Below the pieces are notes generated by a model that ran no database searches, was not told the DNA's origin, and was given only the letters and a program-made list of their open reading frames with translations. This document shows, one piece after another, positions 46,970-56,184 of a stretch of 64,000 bases of DNA (positions are counted from its first letter, which is position 1; every line of letters starts with the position of its first letter). Source of the DNA: Bradyrhizobium sp. CCBAU 51627 (GTDB lineage Bacteria > Pseudomonadota > Alphaproteobacteria > Rhizobiales > Xanthobacteraceae). The stretch is from positions 1 through 64,000 of the forward strand of contig NZ_LBJG01000023.1 of NCBI RefSeq assembly GCF_028128765.1. Reading direction: 5' to 3'. The position numbers were made by a program, and so were the translations under genes.

Positions 46970-47036
46970 AAAAGCGCCGCAGCGCCTGATCCACCCTCAA
47001 CAATTGTCCGCCAGCACGTTCCGGAGAAACCATCCC

Positions 47037-48479
47037 ATGAGCCCCCCCTCGCAGATCTACGCGAAGATCACCGGTCCCATCGTCATGGTCGGCTTCGGCT
47101 CCATCGGCAAAGGCACGTTGCCCCTGATCGAACGGCATCTCGACTACGACAAATCGCGCATCACCGTGCTCGATCCCAAGGACGAGGGCCGCAAGGCACT
47201 CTGCGAGAAGCACAATGTCCGCTTCATCCAGAAGGGCCTAACCAAGGACAATTATCGAGAGGTGCTGACTCCGCTGCTCACCGAAGGCGGCGGCCAGGGC
47301 TTTTGCGTCAATCTGTCCGTCGATACCGGCTCCACCGACATCATGGAGCTCTGCAACGAGCTTGGCGCTCTCTATATCGACACCGTCAACGAGCCCTGGC
47401 TCGGCTTCTATTTCGATGCTTCGAAGGGCCCGGAAGCGCGCTCGAACTATGCGCTTCGCGAAGTGACGCTGGCCGCCAAGAAGGCGCGCCCTAAGGGCTC
47501 GACGACCGCTGTCTCCTGCTGCGGCGCCAACCCGGGCATGGTCTCCTTTTTCGCCAAGCAGGCGCTGCTCAACGTCGCGGCCGACCTGAAGCTCAACGCC
47601 CCCCGGCCGAAGACCAAGGCCGAATGGGCGGATCTGATGCGGCAGGCGGGCATCAAGGGCATCCACATCGCCGAACGCGACACCCAGCGCTCGAAGAAGC
47701 CGAAGGAGCCTGATGTCTTCGTCAACACCTGGTCGGTGGAAGGATTCCTGTCCGAAGGCGTGCAGCCGTCCGAACTCGGCTGGGGCACCCACGAGAAATG
47801 GATGCCCGAGAATGCGCGTACCCACGAGGCCGGCTGCGGCGCGGCCATCTATCTGATGCAGCCCGGCGCCAACACGCGCGTGCGCACCTGGTGCCCGACC
47901 CGCGGCGCTCAGTACGGCTTCCTCGTCACCCACAATGAGTCGATCTCGATCGCCGATTACTTCACGGTACGCGACGCCTCGGGCAAGGCGGTCTATCGGC
48001 CGACCTGCCACTACGCCTATCACCCGGCCGACGATGCCGTGCTGTCGCTGCACGAGATGTTCGGTCGCGCCGCCAAGATGCAGGAGAAGCACCACATCCT
48101 CGACGAGAACGAGATCGTCGACGGCATCGACGAGCTCGGCGTGCTGCTGTTCGGCCATGACAAGAATGCCTATTGGTACGGCTCGCAGCTCTCCATCGAA
48201 GAGACTCGCGCTCTTGCGCCCTATCAGAACGCCACCGGCCTGCAGGTGACCTCCGCCGTGCTCGGCGGCATGGTGTGGGCGCTGGAGAATCCGAACGAAG
48301 GCATCGTCGAAGCCGACGAGATGGACTTCGATCGCCTCTTGGAAATCCAGTTGCCCTATCTCGGCCCGGTCAAAGGCTTCTACACCGACTGGACGCCGTT
48401 GACGGACCGTCCGGGACTGTTCCCGGAGGACATCGACACCAGCGATCCCTGGCAGTTCAAAAACATCCTGGTGCGCTGA
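47037..48479 (+). CDS. hss: Homospermidine synthase
   Basis: 480 residues. The NAD-binding start VMVGFGSIGKGTLPLIERH is followed by FCVNLSVDTGSTDIMELCNELGALYIDTVNEPW, SCCGANPGMVSFFAKQALL and TCHYAYHPADDAVLSLHEM, all Hss hallmarks. It joins two putrescines into sym-homospermidine with NAD, the main polyamine of many rhizobia. The start at 47037 fits the family. It is the last gene of the polyamine block: decarboxylase, GNAT, RidA-like, hss. Confidence 0.96.
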   Translation: MSPPSQIYAKITGPIVMVGFGSIGKGTLPLIERHLDYDKSRITVLDPKDEGRKALCEKHNVRFIQKGLTKDNYREVLTPLLTEGGGQGFCVNLSVDTGSTDIMELCNELGALYIDTVNEPWLGFYFDASKGPEARSNYALREVTLAAKKARPKGSTTAVSCCGANPGMVSFFAKQALLNVAADLKLNAPRPKTKAEWADLMRQAGIKGIHIAERDTQRSKKPKEPDVFVNTWSVEGFLSEGVQPSELGWGTHEKWMPENARTHEAGCGAAIYLMQPGANTRVRTWCPTRGAQYGFLVTHNESISIADYFTVRDASGKAVYRPTCHYAYHPADDAVLSLHEMFGRAAKMQEKHHILDENEIVDGIDELGVLLFGHDKNAYWYGSQLSIEETRALAPYQNATGLQVTSAVLGGMVWALENPNEGIVEADEMDFDRLLEIQLPYLGPVKGFYTDWTPLTDRPGLFPEDIDTSDPWQFKNILVR

Positions 48480-48580
48480 CAGGCGCACTTGTCCGAGCCG
48501 CAACCAACGGGAGGCCAATAGCCTTCCGTCAGCCCGGATGCTAACCAACCGCCCGGTCGCACGGCAACCGGGAGGTCCGC

Positions 48581-50188
48581 ATGAATCATATCGCCTGCAT
48601 CGCGGGAGGCGTCGGCCTCCTGATCGCGTCCCACGCTTTTGCCGCGGACACCGGTCAGTTGCCCTGTAAGACCACGCAGGAATGCAACGAAAACGCCGCC
48701 AAGATCGGCGCTAAAGCTCCCAGCGGCGCGCAGCCCTCGACCAGCAAATCCGACGCAGCTGAGGACCAGTTCTACTGGCTCAACAAGATCAACAAGGCCT
48801 CCACTGTGATGCTGGTGGAGGAAGGCATCTTTTCGAAAGATACCGGCCAGCTGATCGCCGCCGGCGTGGACTACACGATCCGCCAGGCGCGTGAGCCCGA
48901 CGGCAAGCGTCCGAGCGACGTCCTTCAGATCGAGAAGATCATGACCGACAAGGTCGGCGAGGAGGCCTCCGTCATCCACGCCGGGCGCAGCCGTCAGGAC
49001 ATGTACGCGACCTATCGCGCTGCCAAACTACGCAACCAGACGCTGGATTTTGCCGAAGCGTTGCTCGACTTGCGTACCACGCTGCTCGCCAAGGCGGCCG
49101 ACAATCTCGATGCATTGATGCCCGGCTACACCAACGGCGTGCAGGCGGTACCGATCACCTATGGTCATTACCTGCTGGCCTATGAGGAATCGTTCGAGCG
49201 CGACCAGCAGCGCATCAGCGAGGCCTATCGCCGGCTCAATCTCAGCCCGATGGGCGCTGGCGTCATGTCCGACTCGATCTGGCCGCTGAACCGCACGCGC
49301 CTCGCCCAGCTGCTCGGCTTTGACGGCATTGTCGAGAATTCGATGGACGCCAATCAGGTGATCCCATTCGACAACCAGCTCGAGGCCACCGCGATCGCCA
49401 ATTCGGCCGCCATCCGCATCGGCGTGATGATGCAGGACCTGCATACGCAATACGCCGAGGTGCGACCCTGGCTTTTGCTGCAGGAGGGCTCAACCTACAC
49501 CAGTAGCTCGATGCCACAGAAGCGCAATCCGGGTCTGATCATGCAGGCGAGGATCGCAGCTTCAGATGTGGTGGGGTTGTCGGGGGCGGTCTCCATCCGC
49601 GCTCACAACGTCACGTCGGGCATGGTCGATTCCAAGGCCCAGTCCGAGGATATCGGCCTATTCCCGCGCGCCATCAAGATGGTCACCGCGACCGATCGGG
49701 TGTTCGATGCGATCGTGGTCAACAAGGCCCGCGCCAAGGAAGAGCTGGAGAGCGACTGGACCTCGACAATGAACCTCGCCGAACTATTGTTGCAGGGGCA
49801 CCAGATCCCGTTCCGCATCGGGCATGGCTTTGCATCACAGATGGTCAGCTATGCACGGCCACTGGATCTTACGCCCAAGACCATACCCTTCAGCGAAGTG
49901 ACCGACCTCTTCGCCAAGACGCTCGCCAAATTCAACATGCCGGCGAGACCCTTCCCGATGAGCGAGGCCGAATTCAGGGAGGTGATGTCGCCGGAATGGA
50001 TCGTGGCGCACACGAAAGGCGCCGGCGGCCCACAGCCGGAGGAGACTGCACGCATGCTCAAGGTGGCCCAGCAGCGCCTCGATGCCGACAGGCTCTGGCT
50101 TGCCGCCCAGCGCGAAAAGCTCGCGAAGGCTGATACCGCGCTCGATCAGGCGTTTGCGAGGCTCTTGCCGAAAGATGCGGCGCATTAG
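48581..50188 (+). CDS. Exported argininosuccinate-lyase-like protein (fumarase/aspartase superfamily)
   Basis: 535 residues. A plain signal peptide (NHIACIAGGVGLLIASHAFA, cleavage before AD) precedes a full lyase. HAGRSRQDMYATYRAAKLRNQ, then VPITYGHYLLAYEESFERD, LSPMGAGVMSDSIWPLNRT and the superfamily signature SSSMPQKRNPGLIMQ are present. ASL cleaves argininosuccinate in the cytoplasm; an exported relative cannot be the arginine-pathway enzyme. The actual substrate is probably an N-substituted amino acid or similar outside the cytoplasm, which is inference. Follows hss by 101 bp on the same strand. Confidence 0.8.
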   Translation: MNHIACIAGGVGLLIASHAFAADTGQLPCKTTQECNENAAKIGAKAPSGAQPSTSKSDAAEDQFYWLNKINKASTVMLVEEGIFSKDTGQLIAAGVDYTIRQAREPDGKRPSDVLQIEKIMTDKVGEEASVIHAGRSRQDMYATYRAAKLRNQTLDFAEALLDLRTTLLAKAADNLDALMPGYTNGVQAVPITYGHYLLAYEESFERDQQRISEAYRRLNLSPMGAGVMSDSIWPLNRTRLAQLLGFDGIVENSMDANQVIPFDNQLEATAIANSAAIRIGVMMQDLHTQYAEVRPWLLLQEGSTYTSSSMPQKRNPGLIMQARIAASDVVGLSGAVSIRAHNVTSGMVDSKAQSEDIGLFPRAIKMVTATDRVFDAIVVNKARAKEELESDWTSTMNLAELLLQGHQIPFRIGHGFASQMVSYARPLDLTPKTIPFSEVTDLFAKTLAKFNMPARPFPMSEAEFREVMSPEWIVAHTKGAGGPQPEETARMLKVAQQRLDADRLWLAAQREKLAKADTALDQAFARLLPKDAAH

Positions 50189-50273
50189 TCTAAGAAGCGA
50201 GCCCTGTGCCGAGGCGAGATCGCCAATTCGGCATCAGTTGGCACATCCGTGTGTCAGAAGCGGGCCGTCGCGG

Positions 50274-50612
50274 CTATTTCTTCTCAAGCGGCGGCGCCAT
50301 TTTCTCGGCCGGTGCCGGCGGGAGCGCGGGCTTGGCCGCGCCTGCCGCGCCTTGCGTCTGCGGATCGGGACGCGCGGGCTCGGGGGCCGGCGTGGTCGGC
50401 CGCTCGCCGCCCGGCTTTGCCTCGGCCGGCGTCTTGTCCTGATCGTTGGACGGCGTGCCCTGGAGCGGCTGTGTCGCCTGCGCCAGCTCCATCCGGCTCT
50501 CGGCGCGAATTTGCGCAAGTGACATCACCGACACCACAACGCCTGCTGCGAACAGCGAACAGGCGATTGCGAGGTCGAGCTTCAGGTTTCGCTTGTCGTT
50601 CTGGCCGGGCAT
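50274..50612 (-). CDS. Small membrane-anchored Pro/Ala-rich protein
   Basis: 112 residues. PGQNDKRNLKLDL, then one membrane helix (AIACSLFAAGVVVSVMSLA), then about 75 residues rich in Pro, Ala, Gln and Lys without clear fold. The start at 50612 was chosen over 50669 because the added residues overlap no conserved element. No family. Lies between convergent lyase and the MgtC-like gene. Confidence 0.5.
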   Translation of the reverse strand: MPGQNDKRNLKLDLAIACSLFAAGVVVSVMSLAQIRAESRMELAQATQPLQGTPSNDQDKTPAEAKPGGERPTTPAPEPARPDPQTQGAAGAAKPALPPAPAEKMAPPLEKK

Positions 50613-50713
50613 GTCGATCACCGCCTTTATCAGAGGAATCAACGAATTTCCCGGACGGCGGTTCCGCACACTGCAAAGCGGGAACTGCCCAGTCGGGCGC
50701 CAAAAGGCCGCGT

Positions 50714-51430
50714 CTATTCCGTCGTGCTGACTTCCCAGGTGGCGTGCCGCACGCCCGGCACATGCTGCAAATCGATCGCCACCGCGTTCAGTTCGTTCGG
50801 ATCGACCGCGGACGCGACCAGCTTGGCGACGATCTCCAGAATGTCCTCGCCGATCTCGACCACCTCGATATCGGCAACCGCATATTTCGCGGCTTCAAGC
50901 TTGTCGACGAGGCGATCACGCATGTCGGGGAGCGCATCGGTCGCCACTGCGAGCTTGAAGTAATAGGTCGCCTCCAGCGCCGTCTCGTCCAGCGGAATGC
51001 GGTTGATGGCATTGACCAGTGGCCGGAGCAGCGTATTGCCGGCGATGACGAAGACGGTGAGCGCAGCCGCCTGCGCGACCATGTCGGCGCCGGCGCAGGA
51101 GCCGACCGCAGCGGAAGCCCACAGCGTTGCCGCAGTATTGAGCCCGCGGACGTCCATGCCCTGCTTCATGATGACGCCGGCCCCAAGGAAGCCGATGCCG
51201 GAGACGACATAGGCTATCACCCGGACCGCTCCGTCCGCGCCATCCAGATGCATGGCAAGATCGACGAAGGCGGCCGCCCCCACTGCGACCAGCACGTTGG
51301 TGCGCAGGCCCGCAGTGCGCTGGCGATATTGCCGCTCGGCGCCGATCAGCGTGCCCAGCACAAAGGCCGTGATCAGGCTGATCAGCGTGTCGGCGAAGTC
51401 AGCGAGCTGGAAGGTGGTGAGAAATCGCAT
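50714..51430 (-). CDS. MgtC/SapB-family membrane protein
   Basis: 238 residues. ADTLISLITAFVLGTLIGAERQYRQRTAGLRTNVLVAVGAAAFVDLAMHL is the MgtC amino signature, and DVRGLNTAATLWASAAVGSCAGADMV is also conserved. Four or so membrane helices are followed by a cytoplasmic ACT-like carboxy domain of about 100 residues. The family is linked to low-Mg growth and ATP-synthase control in Salmonella, though rhizobial functions are untested. I chose the start at 51430; the frame's first ATG at 51457 lies within the adjacent repeat. Confidence 0.88.
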   Translation of the reverse strand: MRFLTTFQLADFADTLISLITAFVLGTLIGAERQYRQRTAGLRTNVLVAVGAAAFVDLAMHLDGADGAVRVIAYVVSGIGFLGAGVIMKQGMDVRGLNTAATLWASAAVGSCAGADMVAQAAALTVFVIAGNTLLRPLVNAINRIPLDETALEATYYFKLAVATDALPDMRDRLVDKLEAAKYAVADIEVVEIGEDILEIVAKLVASAVDPNELNAVAIDLQHVPGVRHATWEVSTTE

Positions 51431-51444
51431 GAATTTCAGCTGCC

Positions 51445-51533
51445 GTAGGGTGGGCAAAGCGAAGCGTGCCCACGGCTCCCGTCAAAGGAAAAGGTCGTGG
51501 GCACGGCGCAAAGAGCGCCTTCGCCCACCCTAC
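51445..51533. repeat. Inverted repeat (GTAGGGTGGGC type)
   Basis: GTAGGGTGGGCAAAGCGAAGCGTGCCCAC at one end and GTGGGCACGGCGCAAAGAGCGCCTTCGCCCACCCTAC at the other. A widespread REP-type element. It lies between the WD40 gene stop and the MgtC gene start. Confidence 0.8.
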
Positions 51534-51559
51534 GGCTATACGGCGGGAACCATGACAGA

Positions 51560-52579
51560 TCAAAGCTCCAGCAGGCCGCCGTCCCCATTTTCGTCGGCAA
51601 ACGCCAGCAGCGTGCCCTTGGCGTTCCATGCAATCGCAGCCACAGGCGGGGTACCGTTGCGGCGGACCAGGATCTCCGCGCCGTCCTCCAGCCGCACCAT
51701 CAGCACGGTGCCGTCGCTGTAGCCGGCGGCGAGGATGTCGTTCTTCGGATGGCACGCGACGACAGACACGCGGGCCTGGAGCGGCGCGAGCATTGCGGGC
51801 TCCTTGCCCATCGGGCCATCCTTGCCCGCGAACGGCCAGATGATGACGGTGTCTGCGCCCGAAGTCGCCAGCCCCTTGCCGCCTGCACTCCAGGACATCG
51901 AGCGGACGCGGCTGGGATAGCCGGTCATGCGCATGTGCCTGTTGTCGGCGAGCCGCCAGCCATGCAGCGCCGGCTCATGCATCGCGGTGACCAGGAACTT
52001 GTTGTCCGGGCTGAAAGTGACGCCGTGATGCGAGCCGGCCCAGGGCAGGAATTCGGCCGATCCCTCCATGTTGGGAAACCACAGCGTCGCGCCGTTATAG
52101 TGCGCGATCGCGAGCCGCAGGCCCTTCGGCGCGAACGCCAGCCCGCCGACGGTCGAGGGCACCTCGAGCGACTTCTCCTCGTTTTTGCCGCTCTTGACGG
52201 TCGCAATCTTGCCGGCCGACCAGGCGAAGGCGCCATCGGCGTGCAGCGCCACCGCATCGATCCAGCGCCGCTTGGGATCGGTGGCGAGCAGCGTCACCTC
52301 GCCCTTGGCGTCGAGCGAGACGACCTTGCCGTCGTCGCCGCCCATGACGAGGCGCTTGCCGTCCGAGGCGGTCGAGAGAATGCCGCCGCTGTGCACGGCG
52401 ACCGTAGCGATCTCGCCCTTGGCGTCGACAAAGGCGACGTTCTCTTCGCCGCCGACGAAGGCGGCACGAGGCCCAAGGAAATGCACCGAGGTCACGGCCA
52501 TGCCGAGCTTAACCGGCTTGACGCGGTCGGTGACGGAAACGATCGAGGCGGAATCGGGAGCCGGCGTAAACTCTTTCAT
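51560..52579 (-). CDS. WD40-like beta-propeller protein, last gene of the zinc operon
   Basis: 339 residues with repeated four-stranded blades (GILSTASDGKRLVMGGDDGKVVSLDAKGEV, VGGLAFAPKGLRLAIAHYNGATLWF, GVTFSPDNKFLVTAMHEPALHGWRL, MSWSAGGKGLATSGADTVIIWPF, VSVVACHPKNDILAAGYSDGTVLMV). There is no signal peptide, so it is cytoplasmic and not AztD, the exported propeller of zinc operons in Paracoccus. The ATG overlaps the CobW-type gene stop by 1-4 bp, so the two proteins are probably made together. A role as scaffold or zinc-status partner of the GTPase is inference. Confidence 0.8.
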   Translation of the reverse strand: MKEFTPAPDSASIVSVTDRVKPVKLGMAVTSVHFLGPRAAFVGGEENVAFVDAKGEIATVAVHSGGILSTASDGKRLVMGGDDGKVVSLDAKGEVTLLATDPKRRWIDAVALHADGAFAWSAGKIATVKSGKNEEKSLEVPSTVGGLAFAPKGLRLAIAHYNGATLWFPNMEGSAEFLPWAGSHHGVTFSPDNKFLVTAMHEPALHGWRLADNRHMRMTGYPSRVRSMSWSAGGKGLATSGADTVIIWPFAGKDGPMGKEPAMLAPLQARVSVVACHPKNDILAAGYSDGTVLMVRLEDGAEILVRRNGTPPVAAIAWNAKGTLLAFADENGDGGLLEL

Positions 52580-53628
52580 CACGAGACGATGCAGCTCTCG
52601 AAACCCTTGCGGATCGCCTCTTCCGGCAATTCGCGGCCGATGAAGACGAGGCGGCTCTCGCGCTTCTCGCCCTGCTTCCATTTCCTCTGGTGGTTGCCCT
52701 CCAGCATCATGTGGACGCCCTGGAAGACGTAACGGTCATCGTCGTCGTGGAAGGCCAGGATGCCCTTGGAACGCAGGATCTTGCCGCCCTCGACCTGCAC
52801 CAGGTTCTGCAGCCAGGGCATGAACACGTTGGGATCGAGCGGCTTGTCGGTCTTGAGCGACAGCGACTGCATGTCCTCATCGTGATAATGCTTCAGGCCA
52901 TGCCCGTGATCATGGTGATGATGGTCCTGGTCATGATGATGGTGATGATCATGGTCGTGGTCATGATCGTCAGCCTCGAGGAAATCCGGTTCGATGTCGA
53001 GGATGCGGTCGAGATCGAACGCACCGCGGTCGAGCACGTCGGCCAGTGCCACCGAGCAGCGCTCGGTGCGATGCAGTTTGGCATAGGGATTGATGCCGCG
53101 GATGCGCGCCTCGACCTCGGCAAGCTCGCCCTTGTTGACGAGATCAGTCTTGTTCAGAACGATGACGTCCGCAAAGGCGATCTGGTTCTTGGCCTCGGGC
53201 GCGTCCTTGAGCCGGTCGGACAGCCATTTGGCGTCCGCAACCGTGACCACCGCATCGAGGCGGGCGTTCTTCTGCACGTCCTCGTCGACGAAGAAGGTCT
53301 GCGCGACCGGCGCCGGATCGGCAAGACCCGTGGTCTCGACGATGATGGCGTCGAACTTGCCCTTGCGCTTCATCAACCCATCCATGATGCGAACGAGGTC
53401 GCCACGTACGGTGCAGCAAATGCAGCCATTGTTCATTTCAAACACTTCCTCATCGGCGCCGATGATGAGGTCGTTGTCGATGCCGATCTCGCCGAATTCG
53501 TTGACAATGACGGCGTATTTCTTGCCGTGGTTTTCCGACAGGATGCGGTTGAGCAGCGTGGTCTTGCCGGCACCGAGATAGCCGGTCAGGACGGTCACAG
53601 GAATTTTGGCGGCGGTCGCTTCAGACAT
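52579..53628 (-). CDS. CobW/COG0523-family GTPase with His-rich stretch (zinc-type)
   Basis: 349 residues. Walker A GYLGAGKTT (16-24), the GCICC metal motif (68-72, C69-x-C71-C72), NKTD near 160 and a His/Asp-rich stretch (about 225-255; DDHDHDHDHHHHHDQDHHHHD...). These are the marks of zinc-type COG0523 metallochaperones (ZagA/ZigA group). In this operon it likely hands zinc to client enzymes when zinc is scarce. It follows the binding-protein gene by 52 bp; its start follows a weak ribosome site. Confidence 0.9.
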   Translation of the reverse strand: MSEATAAKIPVTVLTGYLGAGKTTLLNRILSENHGKKYAVIVNEFGEIGIDNDLIIGADEEVFEMNNGCICCTVRGDLVRIMDGLMKRKGKFDAIIVETTGLADPAPVAQTFFVDEDVQKNARLDAVVTVADAKWLSDRLKDAPEAKNQIAFADVIVLNKTDLVNKGELAEVEARIRGINPYAKLHRTERCSVALADVLDRGAFDLDRILDIEPDFLEADDHDHDHDHHHHHDQDHHHHDHGHGLKHYHDEDMQSLSLKTDKPLDPNVFMPWLQNLVQVEGGKILRSKGILAFHDDDDRYVFQGVHMMLEGNHQRKWKQGEKRESRLVFIGRELPEEAIRKGFESCIVS

Positions 53629-53680
53629 AACAACTCCGGACATAAGGCTGTCGCGCGACACTGGCGGGGTGGCCCCTGCC

Positions 53681-54544
53681 CTACTGGTCAAGCGCGCTGG
53701 TCAGGGCCTTTATATTGTGCCTGACCATGTCAATGTAAGTGGGTGCGGGCCCCTTTTCGCCGGTCAGACCGTCCGAAATCAAGGTCCCGCCGACCTTGAC
53801 CCCGGTCTCGGCCGCGATCCGGCGGATCAGGCGGTCATCGCTGATATTCTCCAGGAAAACAGCCGGGATCTTTTGAGTCCTGATCTGGCTGATGATGGAC
53901 GCGATGTCCCGCGCACTGGGCTCGGTTGCCGTGGAGACCCCGAGAGGGGCGATGAACTGGATGCCGTACTCGGCGGCGAAATAGCCGAAGGCGTCGTGGG
54001 TCGAGATCACCTTGCGCCGCTCCGGCGGGATTTTTCCGACGGCCTCACGGACCTCCCGGTCGAGCGCTTCGAGCTTTTCCAGATAGGCCCTGGACCGAGC
54101 GTGGAACAACTCCGCATCTTCAGGATCGACGGCGGCCAGCGCATTAGCAATGTCGGTCACATAGACCTCGGCATTGGGCACGGACTGCCAGGCATGCGGA
54201 TCGGCCGCCGAGCCGAGCTTCAGCGGCGTGATGCCGTCGCTGGCAGTGACCATTTGCGCCTTGCTGCCGGAGGATTGCACGAGACGCGGCAGCCAGCCCT
54301 CGAGGCCGAGCCCGTTGACGATGACGAGCTTCGCCTCCGCGATGCGCTTCGCATCGCCCGGCGCCGGCGTGTAGACATGGACATCGCCGTCGGCGCCTAC
54401 CAGCGTTGTCAGGTTGAGGCGATCGCCGCCGACATTGCGGACGAAATCGCCAAGGATCGAGAAACTGGCGACGACGTTGAGCCGCTCGGCGGCGTGCAGC
54501 GGCGAGGCGATCAGCAGGAGCATACAAAGCAGGATACGCCGCAT
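53681..54544 (-). CDS. znuA: Zinc/manganese ABC transporter binding protein (ZnuA/AztC-like)
   Basis: 287 residues. A signal peptide (RRILLCMLLLIASPLHAA) precedes a TroA-fold binding protein with four visible metal ligands H56, H117 (DPHAWQ), H182 (STHDAFGYF) and D257 (ISDGLTG). It lacks the His/Asp-rich loop of E. coli ZnuA, and its ENISDDRLIRRIAAETGVKVGGTL segment is like AztC of Paracoccus. It would capture Zn in the periplasm for the permease. Manganese cannot be ruled out by ligands alone, but the CobW-type and His-rich partners favour zinc. Confidence 0.88.
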   Translation of the reverse strand: MRRILLCMLLLIASPLHAAERLNVVASFSILGDFVRNVGGDRLNLTTLVGADGDVHVYTPAPGDAKRIAEAKLVIVNGLGLEGWLPRLVQSSGSKAQMVTASDGITPLKLGSAADPHAWQSVPNAEVYVTDIANALAAVDPEDAELFHARSRAYLEKLEALDREVREAVGKIPPERRKVISTHDAFGYFAAEYGIQFIAPLGVSTATEPSARDIASIISQIRTQKIPAVFLENISDDRLIRRIAAETGVKVGGTLISDGLTGEKGPAPTYIDMVRHNIKALTSALDQ

Positions 54545-54550
54545 GGCTCG

Positions 54551-55420
54551 TCACGCTTCCAGATGCCGGCCGGGAAACATCTGGCGAACGAGTCCGCCGA
54601 CGCCGCCGAACAGGACGGAAACGACATAGAGTACAGTCGCCACGAGGATGATCGCAGGGCCCGAGGGCACGCGGGTCTGGAACGACAGCACGAGGCCAGC
54701 ATAGCCCGAGACGGCCGCGGCGATGACCGCGATGCAGATCATCGCCGTCAGATCGCGCGACCAGAACCGCGCAACGCCCGCCGGCAGGATCATCAGCCCC
54801 ACCGCGAGGAGCGTGCCGAGCGCCTGAAAGCCGTTGACCAGGTTAACGACGACCAGCGCGAGGAAGGCGAGATGCGCGGGTCCGCCGGCGCGGCTGACGG
54901 TCCGCAAGAACAATGGATCGACACTTTCGATCACCAGCGGGCGATAGATCACCGCAAGCACCAGCAGCGTGACCGTGGCGTTGAAGGCGACCACCAGCAG
55001 GGTCTGGTCGTCCATCGCGAGGATGTTGCCGAACAGCACGTGCAGCAAGTCGATATTAGTGCCCTTGATCGAGACGATGGTCACGCCGAGCGCCAGCGAG
55101 GCCAGATAGAAGGTCGCAAGCGAGGCGTCCTCCTTCAGGCCGGTCGAGCGTGCAACCACGCCGGCGAGGATCGCCACCGCAAAGCCCGCGATCAGCCCGC
55201 CGGCTGTCATCGCGAACAGGTTAAGACCGGAGAGCAGGAAACCGACGGCCGCGCCCGGCAGGATCGCGTGCGCCATGGCGTCACCGACAAGACTCATCCG
55301 CCGCAGCATCAGGAACACGCCGATCGGCGCGCCCGCCAGCGACAGCGCGATCACGGCGGCAAGCGCCCGCCGCATGAACTCGAATTCGGTGAACGGGCCG
55401 ATCAGCGCGTCATAGATCAT
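54551..55420 (-). CDS. znuB: Zinc/manganese ABC transporter permease
   Basis: 289 residues of ABC-3 permease type with about eight helices. EFEFMRRALAAVIALSLAGAPIGVFLMLRRMSLVGDAMAHAILPGAAVGFLL is the family start, and ALGTLLAVGLMILPAGVARFWSRD is the contact region for the ATPase. Gaps to znuC and znuA are 6 bp each, so it is translationally linked. It forms the inner-membrane channel of the importer. Confidence 0.92.
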   Translation of the reverse strand: MIYDALIGPFTEFEFMRRALAAVIALSLAGAPIGVFLMLRRMSLVGDAMAHAILPGAAVGFLLSGLNLFAMTAGGLIAGFAVAILAGVVARSTGLKEDASLATFYLASLALGVTIVSIKGTNIDLLHVLFGNILAMDDQTLLVVAFNATVTLLVLAVIYRPLVIESVDPLFLRTVSRAGGPAHLAFLALVVVNLVNGFQALGTLLAVGLMILPAGVARFWSRDLTAMICIAVIAAAVSGYAGLVLSFQTRVPSGPAIILVATVLYVVSVLFGGVGGLVRQMFPGRHLEA

Positions 55421-55426
55421 CTGAGA

Positions 55427-56182
55427 TCAAGCCGCCTGCGAGTGGGCATCATCTGCGGCGCAAGCCGCGGCGCTGTCGTCGAAGGCCTCGCACATCCGCA
55501 TCGCGACCATCAGATTTTCCGGCGTCAGCACCTCCGCCGTCGGCCCCCAGGCGACGGGGCCGCGCGCCAAAATCAGCGTCTCGGTGAAGTGGGTGCGTAC
55601 CATCTCCATGTCGTGCAGCGCAGCGAGCACGGTGCGGCCCTCGCCGTGCCATTGCTTCACCAGCGCGAGCAAATCGGCCGTGGTCTTGCTGTCGATGGCG
55701 TTGAAGGGCTCGTCCAGCACGATCACCCGCGCATTCTGGAGCAGCACGCGTGCAAACAGCACGCGCTGCATCTGTCCGCCCGAAAGCGTGCCGATCGACC
55801 GGTTCTCGAAACCGTTGAGGCCCACGGATGCAATCGCACGGAGGATCTTGACCCGCGCCACCTTGCCGATGCCGCCGAACAAGCCGGCGTCGCGCCATAG
55901 CCCCGTGCCGACGAAATCGAATACCGATATCGGGAAGCTGCGGTCGATCTCCGCGCTCTGCGGCAGATAGGCGATGTCCCTGCTGTCGAGACCCCCAAGA
56001 TGGATGCTGCCGTCGAGCGGCTTGAGGATGCCGACGATGCCGCGCAGCAGCGTCGACTTGCCGGCACCGTTGGGGCCGATCACAGCGACCAGCGCGCCTG
56101 ACGCGACCTCGCCGTTGAGATGGTGCACGGCCGGATGGCGGTCATAGCCGAGCGTGACGTTGCGGAATGCGAGCTGGGCCAT
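55427..56182 (-). CDS. znuC: Zinc/manganese ABC transporter ATPase
   Basis: 251 residues. Walker A GPNGAGKST, the Q-loop YLPQSAEIDRSFP, the ABC signature LSGGQMQRVLFARVLLQ, Walker B VIVLDEPFNAID and the H-loop LAALHDME are intact. The ATG at 56182 follows GAGG by 5 nt and was preferred over a GTG at 56188 that overlaps the upstream stop. It powers metal import with ZnuA and ZnuB. Confidence 0.93.
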   Translation of the reverse strand: MAQLAFRNVTLGYDRHPAVHHLNGEVASGALVAVIGPNGAGKSTLLRGIVGILKPLDGSIHLGGLDSRDIAYLPQSAEIDRSFPISVFDFVGTGLWRDAGLFGGIGKVARVKILRAIASVGLNGFENRSIGTLSGGQMQRVLFARVLLQNARVIVLDEPFNAIDSKTTADLLALVKQWHGEGRTVLAALHDMEMVRTHFTETLILARGPVAWGPTAEVLTPENLMVAMRMCEAFDDSAAACAADDAHSQAA

Positions 56183-56184
56183 GG

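Noticed and set aside
51560..52579. The propeller as AztD-type zinc chaperone
   Set aside because: AztD is exported; this protein has no signal peptide and overlaps the GTPase gene.
53606..55900. A 764-residue open frame on the plus strand
   Set aside because: Antisense of znuA, znuB and znuC; Arg/Asp/Gln-rich composition with no family, and all three real genes are well supported.
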